64,000 nucleotides of DNA from positions 1-64,000 of the forward strand of contig NZ_NIPR01000013.1 in the NCBI RefSeq assembly GCF_002872255.1, given 5' to 3'. The position numbers were made by a program, and so were the translations under genes. The notes below the pieces were generated by a model, which searched no databases, had not been told where the DNA came from, and saw only the letters and a program-made list of their open reading frames with translations. The stretch's first letter is position 1. Each line of letters opens with the position of its first letter. Source of the DNA: Companilactobacillus nuruki. Its GTDB lineage: Bacteria; Bacillota; Bacilli; Lactobacillales; Lactobacillaceae. This document shows positions 1 to 8,284 of this stretch, one piece after another.

Positions 1-87
1 AAAAGAATCATTAAGAGCAAAGTTACTTATTACGAAAATAAAAAATAAAATTAGAACAAGAAGAAATATACTTAGCTTGTGAACATT
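1..87. other. Left-edge remainder of an upstream gene or spacer
   Basis: Two plus-strand frames are open from the window edge, one stopping at 46-48 and one at 80-82. Either could be the last codons of a gene lying to the left, because a strong terminator follows at 88-137. The fragment is too short to identify. Confidence 0.25.
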
Positions 88-137
88 AAAATAAGGTCAT
101 CTAGTAATCGTACTTTGGTTACTAGATGACCTTATTT
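88..137 (+). terminator. Rho-independent terminator
   Basis: A nearly perfect 21-bp stem runs from AAATAAGG through CTAGTAATC, has a loop of about 8 nt, and returns through GTTACTAG to CCTTATTTT. It ends the transcript entering from the left edge. The flanking A and T runs suggest it may work on both strands. Its CTAGTAATC upper stem recurs in other terminators of this window. Confidence 0.85.
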
Positions 138-173
138 TAAATTTATGTTTCAACCCAATTCCTAAAAAGTAAA

Positions 174-209
174 ACCTTATATCCTTATTCCTAATGGTGA
201 ATATAAGGT
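174..209. promoter_or_regulatory. Inverted repeat at the promoter of the first dehydrogenase gene
   Basis: ACCTTATAT (174-182) and ATATAAGGT (201-209) are perfect 9-bp inverted arms 18 bp apart. A possible -10 box, TATGAT, starts at 209. The gene starts at 258. This may be an operator or a leader hairpin; no cognate regulator is adjacent. Confidence 0.4.
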
Positions 210-257
210 ATGATGTTAGTAGAGCTTATAAAATATTTGATTGTGAGGCATATTTTT

Positions 258-1172
258 ATGACTAGAAAAATGGGAATTATCGGAATGGGTAACGTTGGTG
301 CTGCTTGTGCGCATTATATTGTTGCTAGTGGATTTGTCGATGATTTAGTTTTGATCGATCAGAACGAAAAGAAAGTAAAAGCTGATGCTTTAGATTTTGA
401 AGATGCGATGGCTAATTTGCCATATCATACTAATATTTTTGTGAATGATTACTCTCAATTAGATGATGCTGACGTTATTATTTCATCGGTTGGACATATT
501 AATTTAATTGGTGGCGATCATCCTAATCGCTTTGGTGAATTAAAACCTACTGGAGATGCTGTAAAAGAGGTTGCTGAAAAAATTAAACAAACTAAATTCA
601 ACGGCATTATGGTAGTTATCAGTAACCCTAATGATGTTATGACCTCAATGTATCAACAAGTACTTGGATTTCCTAAAGAACGAGTGATTGGTACTGGTAC
701 ATTACTTGATTCAGCAAGAATGAAACGAGCCGTTGGAAAAGCTTTTGACGTAGATCCACGTTCAGTTGCAGGTTACAATTTGGGTGAACATGGAAATTCA
801 CAATTTACAGCTTGGTCAACCGTTAAGGTTATGGATCAACCAGTTGCTAAGTTAGCTGAAAAATCAGGGCTAGACTTGGATCAAATCAATGAAGATGTCC
901 GAATGGGAGGCTTTACGGTCTTTGACGGTAAAGGTTACACTAATTACGGTATTTCAACTGCCGCCGTCCGATTGTCATTGGCAATTTTAAATGATGCAAA
1001 GATTGAGTTACCAGTTTCTAATTATCGTGAAGAGTATGGGGTTTATCTATCATATCCAGCAATCGTCGGACGTGCCGGAATTATTAAACAATTGCAATTA
1101 GATTTGCCACAAGATGAATTGGATAAATTACAATATTCAGCTGATTATATTAAAAAGAATTTGAATAACTAA
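258..1172 (+). CDS. L-2-hydroxyisocaproate dehydrogenase-like protein (copy 1)
   Basis: This is an NAD-dependent L-2-hydroxyacid dehydrogenase of the LDH/MDH superfamily that reduces branched or aliphatic 2-keto acids in the cytoplasm. The ATG at 258 is preferred over an upstream frame start at 210 because GTGAGG lies just ahead and the protein then begins MTRKMGIIGMGNVG, with the Rossmann glycine motif at residues 9-14. The substrate Arg (R154, in LLDSARMKR) and catalytic His (H178, in NLGEHGNSQ) are present. Length is 304 residues, normal for L-HicDH. The segments DPRS, GYNLGEHGNS and YLSYPAI match what I recall of Lactobacillus confusus L-HicDH. The active-site loop (about residues 96-112) differs from copy 2, reading GHINLIGGDHPNRFGEL, so substrate preference may differ. 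A malate or lactate dehydrogenase label is less likely. Confidence 0.88.
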   Translation: MTRKMGIIGMGNVGAACAHYIVASGFVDDLVLIDQNEKKVKADALDFEDAMANLPYHTNIFVNDYSQLDDADVIISSVGHINLIGGDHPNRFGELKPTGDAVKEVAEKIKQTKFNGIMVVISNPNDVMTSMYQQVLGFPKERVIGTGTLLDSARMKRAVGKAFDVDPRSVAGYNLGEHGNSQFTAWSTVKVMDQPVAKLAEKSGLDLDQINEDVRMGGFTVFDGKGYTNYGISTAAVRLSLAILNDAKIELPVSNYREEYGVYLSYPAIVGRAGIIKQLQLDLPQDELDKLQYSADYIKKNLNN

Positions 1173-1240
1173 AAGTTGAAAAGAGACTGCAGGAGTGCTG
1201 TTCTACAGTTTCAATCATAAGTCGAATAGATTTTGTGTAT

Positions 1241-1267
1241 AGCTAACCCTTGTGGTTAGCTTTTTTT
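1241..1267 (+). terminator. Rho-independent terminator
   Basis: AGCTAACC and GGTTAGCT arms around a short loop are followed by seven T. It ends the copy 1 dehydrogenase transcript. Confidence 0.85.
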
Positions 1268-1396
1268 ATTATCCAGTAAGCAATTGCAAAGCTATAAACC
1301 GACCCCAATAGTGGAAGAATATTTTCTTAAATTATACAGATATGAGTTAATTAATGTCTATTTCATAATATTAGTTATCTTTTAATAAAATTAGAG

Positions 1397-1402
1397 TATA
1401 AT
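1397..1402 (+). promoter_or_regulatory. -10 box for dehydrogenase copy 2
   Basis: A consensus TATAAT lies about 38 bp upstream of the copy 2 start. No convincing -35 was found, so only the -10 is proposed. Together with the terminator at 1241-1267 it suggests copy 2 is transcribed on its own. Confidence 0.5.
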
Positions 1403-1439
1403 GGCAACTACAACTTATTTGAATTGAGGGGTAATTTAT

Positions 1440-2366
1440 ATGACAAGAAAAGTAGCAATAATTGGAATGGGTAATGTTGGGGCGGCATGTGCTCATTATA
1501 TAGTTTCTAATGGATTTGTAGATGATTTGGTTTTGATTGATATTAATGAGAAGAAAGTAAAAGCTGATGCCTTAGACTTTGAAGATGCAATGGCTAATTT
1601 GGCATATCATACAAATATTTTTGTCAATGATTACTCACAATTAGATGATACTGATGTGATTATTTCAGCTGTAGGTAATATCAAATTACAAGATCGTGTT
1701 AAACCTGACCGTTTTGCAGAACTAGATTTTACAAGCAAGGCTGTAGAAAATGTAGCTGAGAATATTAAACAAACTAAATTTGATGGAAAGATAGTTGTTA
1801 TCAGTAATCCTAATGACGTGATGGTTTCCATTTATCAAAAAGTTACCGGTTTACCTAAGAAGCATGTTTTGGGAACTGGCACTTTATTGGATTCGGCAAG
1901 AATGAAACGAGCTGTTGGAGCAGCATTGAACGTTGATCCTCGATCGGTTCAAGGATACAATCTGGGTGAACATGGAAATTCACAATTTACAGCTTGGTCA
2001 ACAGTTAAAGTTCTGGATCGTTCTATCGCTGATTTAGCTCAAAAAGATGGACTAGATTTAGATAAATTAAATGAAGATATCAGGATGGGTGGATTTACAG
2101 TCTTTAGCGGTAAGAAATATACTAATTACGGTATTTCTACCGCTGCGGTCAGATTGACCATGGCAATTTTGAACGATGCTTATATTGAATTGCCTGTTTC
2201 TAATTACCGTGAGGAATATGGAGTTTATCTGTCATATCCAGCTATTATTGGCCGGAACGGAATTGAGAAACAGATTCATTTGGATTTGCCACAAGATGAA
2301 TTGGATAAGTTGCAATATTCAGCCGATTATATTAAGAGTAAATTACCCACTGAATTGAATGTTTAA
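1440..2366 (+). CDS. L-2-hydroxyisocaproate dehydrogenase-like protein (copy 2)
   Basis: A 308-residue paralogue of the gene at 258-1172, with the glycine motif at 9-14 and catalytic His178 conserved. It starts at ATG 1440 behind GAGGGG. Its mobile loop reads GNIKLQ...DRFAEL, which is closer to the characterised L-HicDH loop than that of copy 1. The two proteins are alike over their full length, so they arose by tandem duplication, but the DNA has diverged at many third positions and the duplication is not very recent. Likely role: NADH-dependent reduction of 2-keto acids from branched-chain amino acids, regenerating NAD+. It is not organised in an operon. Confidence 0.88.
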   Translation: MTRKVAIIGMGNVGAACAHYIVSNGFVDDLVLIDINEKKVKADALDFEDAMANLAYHTNIFVNDYSQLDDTDVIISAVGNIKLQDRVKPDRFAELDFTSKAVENVAENIKQTKFDGKIVVISNPNDVMVSIYQKVTGLPKKHVLGTGTLLDSARMKRAVGAALNVDPRSVQGYNLGEHGNSQFTAWSTVKVLDRSIADLAQKDGLDLDKLNEDIRMGGFTVFSGKKYTNYGISTAAVRLTMAILNDAYIELPVSNYREEYGVYLSYPAIIGRNGIEKQIHLDLPQDELDKLQYSADYIKSKLPTELNV

Positions 2367-2500
2367 TTGGTTGTATAGTTTTTTCTTCCTATATGTAGAG
2401 TATTGTTTTTCTATTAGAAATATATTTTTAAAACACAATAATTTCAATTTTTCAGCAAAGAAAATTTGTAAGCCAGATAATCTATATTAAAAATAACAAA

Positions 2501-2535
2501 AAGAGAGCGTAACGATGTCGTTATGCTCTCTTTTA
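2501..2535. terminator. Rho-independent terminator
   Basis: AAGAGAGCGTAACGA pairs with TCGTTATGCTCTCTT around a 2-3 nt loop and is followed by T-rich DNA. It is preceded by A-rich DNA, so it may act both ways. Confidence 0.85.
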
Positions 2536-2602
2536 TTTGCTGTCATATCAACGATGAATCTAATTGAAATACCATTTATGAAAAAGGGATACACATATGA
2601 AA

Positions 2603-2617
2603 ATTGGTAAGACCAAT
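2603..2617. promoter_or_regulatory. Candidate GntR operator (ATTGGT-3-ACCAAT)
   Basis: ATTGGTAAGACCAAT is a perfect 6+3+6 palindrome. It resembles the TGGTATAGACCA site seen at 10771-10785 but is 1 bp shorter in the centre. It lies about 190 bp before the regulator start. Confidence 0.4.
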
Positions 2618-2741
2618 TATCTAACTGGTATCTTTTGCAGATGGTATTGAAAAAAGTACCACTTAAATTTAGCTTCAACAAAAGGGTTGATATCATTGAT
2701 TTATTAAAATAAACCACCATACGAAAGGTCTATTCCGGTTG

Positions 2742-2770
2742 TTGTCTTATTATCTGTAACCGTATACAAT
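2742..2770 (+). promoter_or_regulatory. Promoter of the GntR/PTS locus
   Basis: TTGTCT (2742-2747) and TACAAT (2765-2770) are separated by 17 bp. Transcription would begin near 2777, so translation must start downstream at 2807 rather than at the GTG 2777. Confidence 0.6.
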
Positions 2771-2789
2771 GGTCTTGTGGTTGATACCA
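2770..2789. promoter_or_regulatory. Candidate autoregulatory operator over the start of transcription
   Basis: TGGTCT and GATACCA form the ends of an interrupted dyad overlapping the predicted start of transcription. The half-sites match those of the NagR/YvoA-like site at 10771-10785, but with a wider gap. Binding here would block the promoter, as expected for autoregulation by the GntR protein. Confidence 0.4.
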
Positions 2790-2806
2790 GAAAGGATTCG
2801 ATTCGT

Positions 2807-3523
2807 ATGAAAATTACTCTTCAAGAACAGTTAATCAACTTGCTGACTAATTATATTCAAACTTTACCAGCCAATGCCAAATTACCCTCTGAGAGGGAAA
2901 TAGCTGAAAAGTATGAATTATCTCGTACCACTGTGAGAGCAGCTTTAATGGAGCTTGAGGTTACTGGGATGATTCGTCGGGTGCACGGTAAAGGAACTTT
3001 TGTTAATAGAGTTGATCTGAATAGCGATTTGAATAGTAGTTATAGTTTTAACAAGCAGATGATTTCGCTGGGGAAAAAACCACAAACCAAAATTCTTAGT
3101 TTTGAACGAAAGGAGGCCAATGCTTATTTCGCTAAGAACTTGGAAACTGAGGTGGGCAGTCAAATCATTAAGCTAAAGAGGCTCCGTTATGCTGATGGTA
3201 TTCCTGTTATGCTGGAGCGAACTTACTTACCGGCTGAACATTTTAGTTTGATGACTGAATCGATGTTGAGTAATAAATCGTTATACTCGATTTTTTCAGA
3301 AGAGTTCAATGAACAAGTGTACTATGCTGATGAATATTTTCTTGCCGGTATTATTAGTGCCAATGACAGTAAATATTTGGATATCAAAGAAGGCGCACCT
3401 TGCTTGAATCTAAGAAGACAAACGTATAATCCACATAATCAAATAATTGAGTTTACTTTGAGTGTTGCGAGAAGTGATCAATTTGCTTATCACATTCGAC
3501 ACGATATCAGTAATAAATCCTAA
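2807..3523 (+). CDS. GntR/HutC-family regulator, NagR-like
   Basis: A 238-residue transcription factor that likely represses the amino-sugar PTS locus and is released by a sugar phosphate. The N-terminal winged helix spans about residues 10-68 (LPSEREIAEKYELSRTTVRAAL, then GKGTFV), followed by a UTRA effector domain to the C terminus (LERTYLP, FEFTLS-like segments). ATG 2807 is chosen over GTG 2777 because AAAGGA precedes it and the promoter places the start of transcription near 2777. It lies 33 bp before the EIIB gene and is probably cotranscribed with it. TGGT/ACCA dyads in its own promoter and a clean TGGTATAGACCA before the second nagA suggest both are its targets. The effector (GlcN-6-P, GlcNAc-6-P or GalN-6-P) is not determined by sequence. 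Confidence 0.85.
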   Translation: MKITLQEQLINLLTNYIQTLPANAKLPSEREIAEKYELSRTTVRAALMELEVTGMIRRVHGKGTFVNRVDLNSDLNSSYSFNKQMISLGKKPQTKILSFERKEANAYFAKNLETEVGSQIIKLKRLRYADGIPVMLERTYLPAEHFSLMTESMLSNKSLYSIFSEEFNEQVYYADEYFLAGIISANDSKYLDIKEGAPCLNLRRQTYNPHNQIIEFTLSVARSDQFAYHIRHDISNKS

Positions 3524-3556
3524 GGAAGAGTAATTAATATTTGGAGGTAAAGAGAT

Positions 3557-4045
3557 ATGGGTATTATTGCAGTAAGAATTGATGAAAGATTAATTCATGG
3601 ACAGGTTGCTAATTTATGGACAACTAAATTACAAGCATCAAGAATTATGGTAGTTGATAACGAAATTATAAAGAGTGATATTCAAAAGACTGCCCTTAAA
3701 TTAGCTAAACCAGCTGGGGTTAACCTAAGTATTTTAGGTACAAAGAAATCCTCAGCAAATATCTTGGCCGGCAAATATGACTCACAAAAAGTATTTCTTG
3801 TTGTTAAAAAGCCAGAAACACTTGTAGGAATGGTTGAAGAAGGCGTTAAATTCGATACTATCAATGTTGGTAATATGTCACAAAAAGACAATACACAACA
3901 TTTGACACAATCAATCAACGTTACAGATGATGACTACGATGCTTTCCATAAATTAATGGATGCAGGTATTAACATCACTGCACAAATGGTTCCAAGTGAC
4001 CCTATCAAAGACTTTGCTGGTATTTTGAAAGATTACAAAAAATAG
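3557..4045 (+). CDS. PTS mannose/sorbose-family EIIB
   Basis: A cytoplasmic phosphocarrier of 162 residues belonging to the PTSIIB_sorb family. RIDERLIHGQV near the N terminus carries the phosphorylated histidine, His14. It accepts phosphate from EIIA (5823-6248) and passes it to sugar during uptake through EIIC/EIID. GGAGG precedes ATG 3557. It is the first structural gene of the BCDA block, a gene order shared with galacto-N-biose and N-acetylgalactosamine PTS loci. The family assignment is firm; the sugar is inferred from agaS and nagA downstream. Confidence 0.93.
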   Translation: MGIIAVRIDERLIHGQVANLWTTKLQASRIMVVDNEIIKSDIQKTALKLAKPAGVNLSILGTKKSSANILAGKYDSQKVFLVVKKPETLVGMVEEGVKFDTINVGNMSQKDNTQHLTQSINVTDDDYDAFHKLMDAGINITAQMVPSDPIKDFAGILKDYKK

Positions 4046-4068
4046 AAATTAATTCGGGGGAATGAACT

Positions 4069-5007
4069 ATGAGTTTTACAATTGTTCAAATATTGCTTTT
4101 AACGGCATATTCTATGTATAACATCTATGATGAATTGCAAATGAATTCATCATTGAGTCAACCCGTCTGGGCCGGAATGATTTCTGGTTTAATCATGGGT
4201 GACATGAAAACTGGACTTATCATTGGTGCTGCTCTTCAATTGACAGTTCTAGGTGTTGGTACTTTCGGTGGTGCTTCAAAGATCGATGCTAACTCAGGTA
4301 CTGTTTTGGCTACGGCCTTTTCAATTGGTACTGGTATGAAAGCTGCTACAGCTATCGCTGCTATCGGTGTTCCAGTTGCTGCACTATTAACATCGTTTGA
4401 TATTCTTGCTAGATTCACTAACACATATTTCCAGCACCAAGTTGATAAAGATATTGAAAATTTCAACTATAAGGGTATTGAAAGACATACTGTAATGGGT
4501 GCTTTGCCATGGTGTCTATCACGTGGTATTCCAGTGTTCCTAGCTTTGGCTCTAGGTCAAGGTGTTGTTAAGACAATGGTTACATATCTAAATGGAGACC
4601 TACAATGGTTGAACACAGGTTTACAAACAGCCGGTGCAACATTACCAGCCGTTGGTTTTGCCATTTTGCTTCACTATCTACCAGTTAAAAAACACTTTGC
4701 TTACTTGATTCTTGGATTCACAATTACAGCTTTATTATCAACAGTATTTACAAATATCCAAGCACTTGGTACAGGCTTAGGTGCCGCAAGTAAAGCCTTT
4801 ACTACAACATTTAATGCCCTTCCAATGTTAGCTATTGCCTTAATTGGTGGTGCGTTTGCCCTTCTTGAATATAAAAAGTCGATGGCTAAATTAACTGCTA
4901 CTCCAGCTGCTGGTCCCAAAAACAGTGGTTCTGAAGACGAAGATGAAGATGAAGACGATGAAATTGAAGACGCTAATGGGGAGGTAGACGGTGATGAAGA
5001 AGAATAA
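4069..5007 (+). CDS. PTS mannose/sorbose-family EIIC
   Basis: A membrane permease subunit of 312 residues. Glycine- and alanine-rich hydrophobic segments cover roughly residues 1-280, including LIMGDMKTGLIIGAALQL, typical of mannose-family EIIC. It forms the translocation channel with EIID. The C-terminal 25 or so residues are an unusual run of Asp and Glu not expected in the family. The DNA for that tail carries the GGGGAGG ribosome site (4978-4984) of the overlapping EIID gene. The gene follows EIIB by 23 bp. Confidence 0.92.
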   Translation: MSFTIVQILLLTAYSMYNIYDELQMNSSLSQPVWAGMISGLIMGDMKTGLIIGAALQLTVLGVGTFGGASKIDANSGTVLATAFSIGTGMKAATAIAAIGVPVAALLTSFDILARFTNTYFQHQVDKDIENFNYKGIERHTVMGALPWCLSRGIPVFLALALGQGVVKTMVTYLNGDLQWLNTGLQTAGATLPAVGFAILLHYLPVKKHFAYLILGFTITALLSTVFTNIQALGTGLGAASKAFTTTFNALPMLAIALIGGAFALLEYKKSMAKLTATPAAGPKNSGSEDEDEDEDDEIEDANGEVDGDEEE

Positions 5008-5809
5008 TGAATATGAACTAACTAAACAAGATTACAAACAAATTAACAGACGTAGTTTGTTTGGATTCCAAATGGGTTGGAATTATGAAAGAATGCAAGG
5101 TTCAGGTTATCTATATACAATCTTGCCACAACTAAGAAAAATCTATGGTGATGGTACTCCAGAACTAAAAGAAGCTATGAAGACTCATAACCAATTCTTC
5201 AACACAAGTAATTTCTTTAACACAATTATTACAGGTATTGATCTTGCCGTTGAAGGTAAAGAAGGTGTTGATTCACTAGACACTGTAGCCGGTATTAAGA
5301 CAGGTCTTATGGGACCATTTGCTGCCATCGGTGATTCATTGTTTGCCTCTTTAGTACCAACTATTATGGGAGCTATTGCAGCAACAATGGCTGCACAAGG
5401 TAATCCAGTTGGATTATTCCTATGGCTAGCAGTAAACGTTGCTATTATGGTTTTCCGTTGGAAACAATTGCACTTTGCTTATAAGACGGGTACAAAACTT
5501 GTTACTGAAATGCAAGGACAATTAAATGCTTTAACAGATGCTGCTACATTGCTTGGTGTCTTCATCGTTGGTGCTTTGATCGCAAGTATGATCAATATTC
5601 AAGTTCCATATGTTGCTCATTTAGGCAAGGTTACATTGAGTGTTCAAAGTAACATTGATATGATTCTTCCAAAGCTTGTTCCAGCCTGTGTCGTAGGTCT
5701 TGTTTACTGGTTATTAGGTAAGAAGGGTATGACATCAACAAAAGTTATCTTTATCGTTATCATCTTCGCCATTGCTCTATCAGCAATCGGTGTACTTGGT
5801 AAAATCTAG
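4994..5809 (+). CDS. PTS mannose/sorbose-family EIID
   Basis: Membrane subunit, 271 residues from ATG 4994 (a GTG at 4991 in frame is the alternative). It overlaps the end of the EIIC gene. Family features include RRSLFGFQMGWNYERMQGSG near the N terminus, the GIKTGLMGPFAAIGDSLF segment (about residues 95-115), and hydrophobic helices at the C terminus. Together with EIIC it makes the sugar channel. The ribosome site GGGGAGG at 4978-4984 is inside the EIIC acidic-tail codons, so the two genes are translationally coupled. Confidence 0.92.
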   Translation: MKKNNEYELTKQDYKQINRRSLFGFQMGWNYERMQGSGYLYTILPQLRKIYGDGTPELKEAMKTHNQFFNTSNFFNTIITGIDLAVEGKEGVDSLDTVAGIKTGLMGPFAAIGDSLFASLVPTIMGAIAATMAAQGNPVGLFLWLAVNVAIMVFRWKQLHFAYKTGTKLVTEMQGQLNALTDAATLLGVFIVGALIASMINIQVPYVAHLGKVTLSVQSNIDMILPKLVPACVVGLVYWLLGKKGMTSTKVIFIVIIFAIALSAIGVLGKI

Positions 5810-5822
5810 GAGGATTTAAATT

Positions 5823-6248
5823 ATGGCATTAATCTTGATGAGTCATGGCAACATGGCAATTGAAACTTTAAAATCAGCAGAATTGATTATTGGTGAATTA
5901 CCTGAAACAGTAGCGCTTGGACTACAAAAATCAGATGGTCCTGAAGATTTAAAAGCAAAGGCTGAAGCAGAAATTAAAAAATATTATGGTAAGGAACCTG
6001 TTTTCTTAATCGTTGATTTACTTGGTGGAACACCAGGCAACGTCGCTGTTAATTTGACACAAACTTATCCTGAAATGCAAGTTATTTCTGGTTTGAATTT
6101 ACCAATGGTTATTAATTACGCTAATCAAAAATTTATTGGCTCAGATATCAAAGTCACAGATCTTATGAAAGAAGCTAAAGATGGCATTGTTGATGTTAAT
6201 GCTTTCTTAAACGCTGACTCTGATGAGGACGATGAAGAGGATGAATAA
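5823..6248 (+). CDS. PTS mannose/sorbose-family EIIA
   Basis: A cytoplasmic phosphocarrier of 141 residues. It starts MALILMSHGNMA with phospho-acceptor His8, and has the IVDLLGGTPGNVA motif in the middle, as in EIIA-Man. It takes phosphate from HPr and hands it to EIIB. It follows EIID by 13 bp with AGGAGG ahead. Like EIIC, it ends in a poly-acidic tail (about the last 11 residues), and its last codons overlap the start of the next gene. Confidence 0.92.
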   Translation: MALILMSHGNMAIETLKSAELIIGELPETVALGLQKSDGPEDLKAKAEAEIKKYYGKEPVFLIVDLLGGTPGNVAVNLTQTYPEMQVISGLNLPMVINYANQKFIGSDIKVTDLMKEAKDGIVDVNAFLNADSDEDDEEDE

Positions 6249-8256
6249 TCCGTATCGTTATACATTAAGATTAGCGATTGATGAGAATATCTATGATGCT
6301 GATAAGAAAAAACGATTGCTTGATTTTGTTAAAAAAGCTCACATTTCAGATGTTGCCTTTTTTCTCAATCAAGAGGAATTATCAGATGCACATGTAACTC
6401 TAGATAAAGCAAAAGAACTGATCAAAAATGTTGATTTAATTAGTCAACCGTTAAAAGAACTTGGTATTACAGTTAGTTTGAACCCCTGGACAACCATGAA
6501 TCATTCTGATCGTGGTATTCATATCAAACCAGAACTTGATATTAAGCCAATGGTTAGCTACCAAGGTGTTAAAAGTATTTCAATGGCTTGTCCCGGATAT
6601 GCTGGTTGGGCTGATTATGTTAGTGATATCTATGCAGTTTGGGCAAGTATTCGTCCCAATGAACTTTGGTTAGAAGACGATTTCAGACATTATAAGAATG
6701 CTCCGTTCAAGTTAGGCTGTTTCTGCGAAGATCACATGAAACAATATAACGAGATATTAGGAACTGATTTGTCTCTTGAGGATTTCGTTTCTAAGATGTT
6801 CACAGGTGGAGAAAATAAATATCGTAATACATATTTAAAAGTCGCACGTGCTGAGATTTTACATGTAGCGCATATGATCGAACAAAAAGTTCATGCAGTT
6901 TCTCCGACAACGACTTTAGGCCTAATGAGTTCATGGCCAGAAGTACATGCACTTGAAGGACGTGATTGGCAAAAACTGTTAGATGAATTAAGTGGAGAAG
7001 ATACTCCAGCTGTATCACGCCCGCACCTGCCTGCATATAATGAAGTCAGTCCTCAACAATATGCTCGTGATTTTGAGAAATATACAGTTGCGACAAGAAC
7101 TGAGATCGGTGAAAATCATAAAATTTATCCAGAAATGGAAAGCTTTTTGTATTCACCATATGCTAAATCAAATAAGTTTACTCAATTTCAATTAGATACA
7201 ACCAGTTTGGTTCATGCTAACGGAGTACTCCTCAATATGTTCAGTATGATGGGCGATGGTATCAATGAAACTTATCATTACGATGACCTGCTAAACCATG
7301 ATAAGGAATTCTTGGATTTCTTGAATGAGAATGGCATTGATATTGAACATCGTGGTGGTGTGATTGTGCCAATGAATCAAGATGTTGCTAGAACAAAGAT
7401 AGATTCAGAAGGTACTCTAGAAGGCTTGATGGCCTCGCAAACACAATGGTTAGAATTGTTATCCGTTATGGGTATTGCAACAAAACCACTTAATTATATT
7501 GGTCAGGAAATCAAAAATAAGTGTATAGCGATTACAGGTAATTTCTTGAATACTTTGTCAGATGAACAGATCAATCAATTATTAACTCGCAACTTTGTTT
7601 TATTAGACGGGGATGCAATAGTTATTTTGAATAATCGTCATCTATTGAAATTGATCAATGTAACAGACATTGAAGTCTTGAAGAATCGCTCAGGACAGCA
7701 ATCGTTTGAACAGTTTGATGGTGAATCTATTTCAGGTATCAACAATCCAAGATTGACCATGTTAACTCACACTGGCGACTACGTAAAAATTAATTATAAA
7801 TCTCCTGTTAGAGTTCACTCTTCAGCATACGATCGTTTGGAAAATAAATTGGGACCAGTCACAACAAGTAGCGACAAGTTCTATATTTTACCAATGATGG
7901 ATTCGGCCAAATATGGCTGGCAAGCTCAATACACGGATATTCGTGAAGGAGATATTAAGCAATTCTTTGAAGAACAGTTAAGTACTCCACATTTAGTCAA
8001 CATGTACAATTGCAAGATGGTTATTGATGAAGATCAGTCAGAAATGATTGTTTCTAATTGGTCCATTGATGATGTTGACGGGATTAATTTCTTCTTGAAA
8101 GATCGCAGCGTTAGGAAAGTTTCTGTTACATATCGTGACGCAGACAATCAAATACAAAATGAAGTCTTAGATGTGACTCTAGATTCGAAGGGAATCTACC
8201 ACGTTGACTTCACTGTTAAGGAATTAGCAGTTATTCACATTCAATTCTTAGACTAG
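6241..8256 (+). CDS. Glycoside-hydrolase-like protein of unknown family in the PTS operon
   Basis: About 671 residues from ATG 6241, with in-frame ATGs at 6232 and 6223; the gene overlaps the EIIA stop. There is no signal peptide, so it is cytoplasmic and would act on a PTS-imported phosphorylated sugar. The N-terminal half looks like a (beta/alpha)8 GH-A barrel: WLEDDFRHY, about residues 143-151 from 6241, is a plausible acid/base site, and PEMESFLYSP near residues 297-306 a plausible nucleophile site. The C-terminal half (about 380 onward) could hold the trimerisation-like and beta domains seen in GH42 enzymes. I cannot assign it to a GH family. Its position between EIIA and AgaS is where GH35 BgaC/GnbG sits in galacto-N-biose loci, so it may be a phospho-glycosidase releasing an amino-sugar phosphate. 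The catalytic assignments are inference. Confidence 0.6.
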   Translation: MNNPYRYTLRLAIDENIYDADKKKRLLDFVKKAHISDVAFFLNQEELSDAHVTLDKAKELIKNVDLISQPLKELGITVSLNPWTTMNHSDRGIHIKPELDIKPMVSYQGVKSISMACPGYAGWADYVSDIYAVWASIRPNELWLEDDFRHYKNAPFKLGCFCEDHMKQYNEILGTDLSLEDFVSKMFTGGENKYRNTYLKVARAEILHVAHMIEQKVHAVSPTTTLGLMSSWPEVHALEGRDWQKLLDELSGEDTPAVSRPHLPAYNEVSPQQYARDFEKYTVATRTEIGENHKIYPEMESFLYSPYAKSNKFTQFQLDTTSLVHANGVLLNMFSMMGDGINETYHYDDLLNHDKEFLDFLNENGIDIEHRGGVIVPMNQDVARTKIDSEGTLEGLMASQTQWLELLSVMGIATKPLNYIGQEIKNKCIAITGNFLNTLSDEQINQLLTRNFVLLDGDAIVILNNRHLLKLINVTDIEVLKNRSGQQSFEQFDGESISGINNPRLTMLTHTGDYVKINYKSPVRVHSSAYDRLENKLGPVTTSSDKFYILPMMDSAKYGWQAQYTDIREGDIKQFFEEQLSTPHLVNMYNCKMVIDEDQSEMIVSNWSIDDVDGINFFLKDRSVRKVSVTYRDADNQIQNEVLDVTLDSKGIYHVDFTVKELAVIHIQFLD

Positions 8257-8284
8257 AAAATAAATAGAGAAGGGATTCAATATC

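Larger units (their letters stand above)
2367..2741. other. Gene-free spacer upstream of the GntR gene
   Basis: This spacer holds the terminator at 2501-2535 and several TGGT/ACCA elements: the palindrome at 2603-2617, TGGTAT near 2625 and 2641, and a TACCAC near 2664-2669. No credible coding frame was found. The elements look like half-sites for the neighbouring GntR-type regulator. Confidence 0.4.

Noticed and set aside
2487-2720. A 77-codon minus-strand frame in the spacer before the GntR gene
   Set aside because: It runs across the terminator at 2501-2535 and the operator candidates, with no convincing start or domain. Treated as chance.
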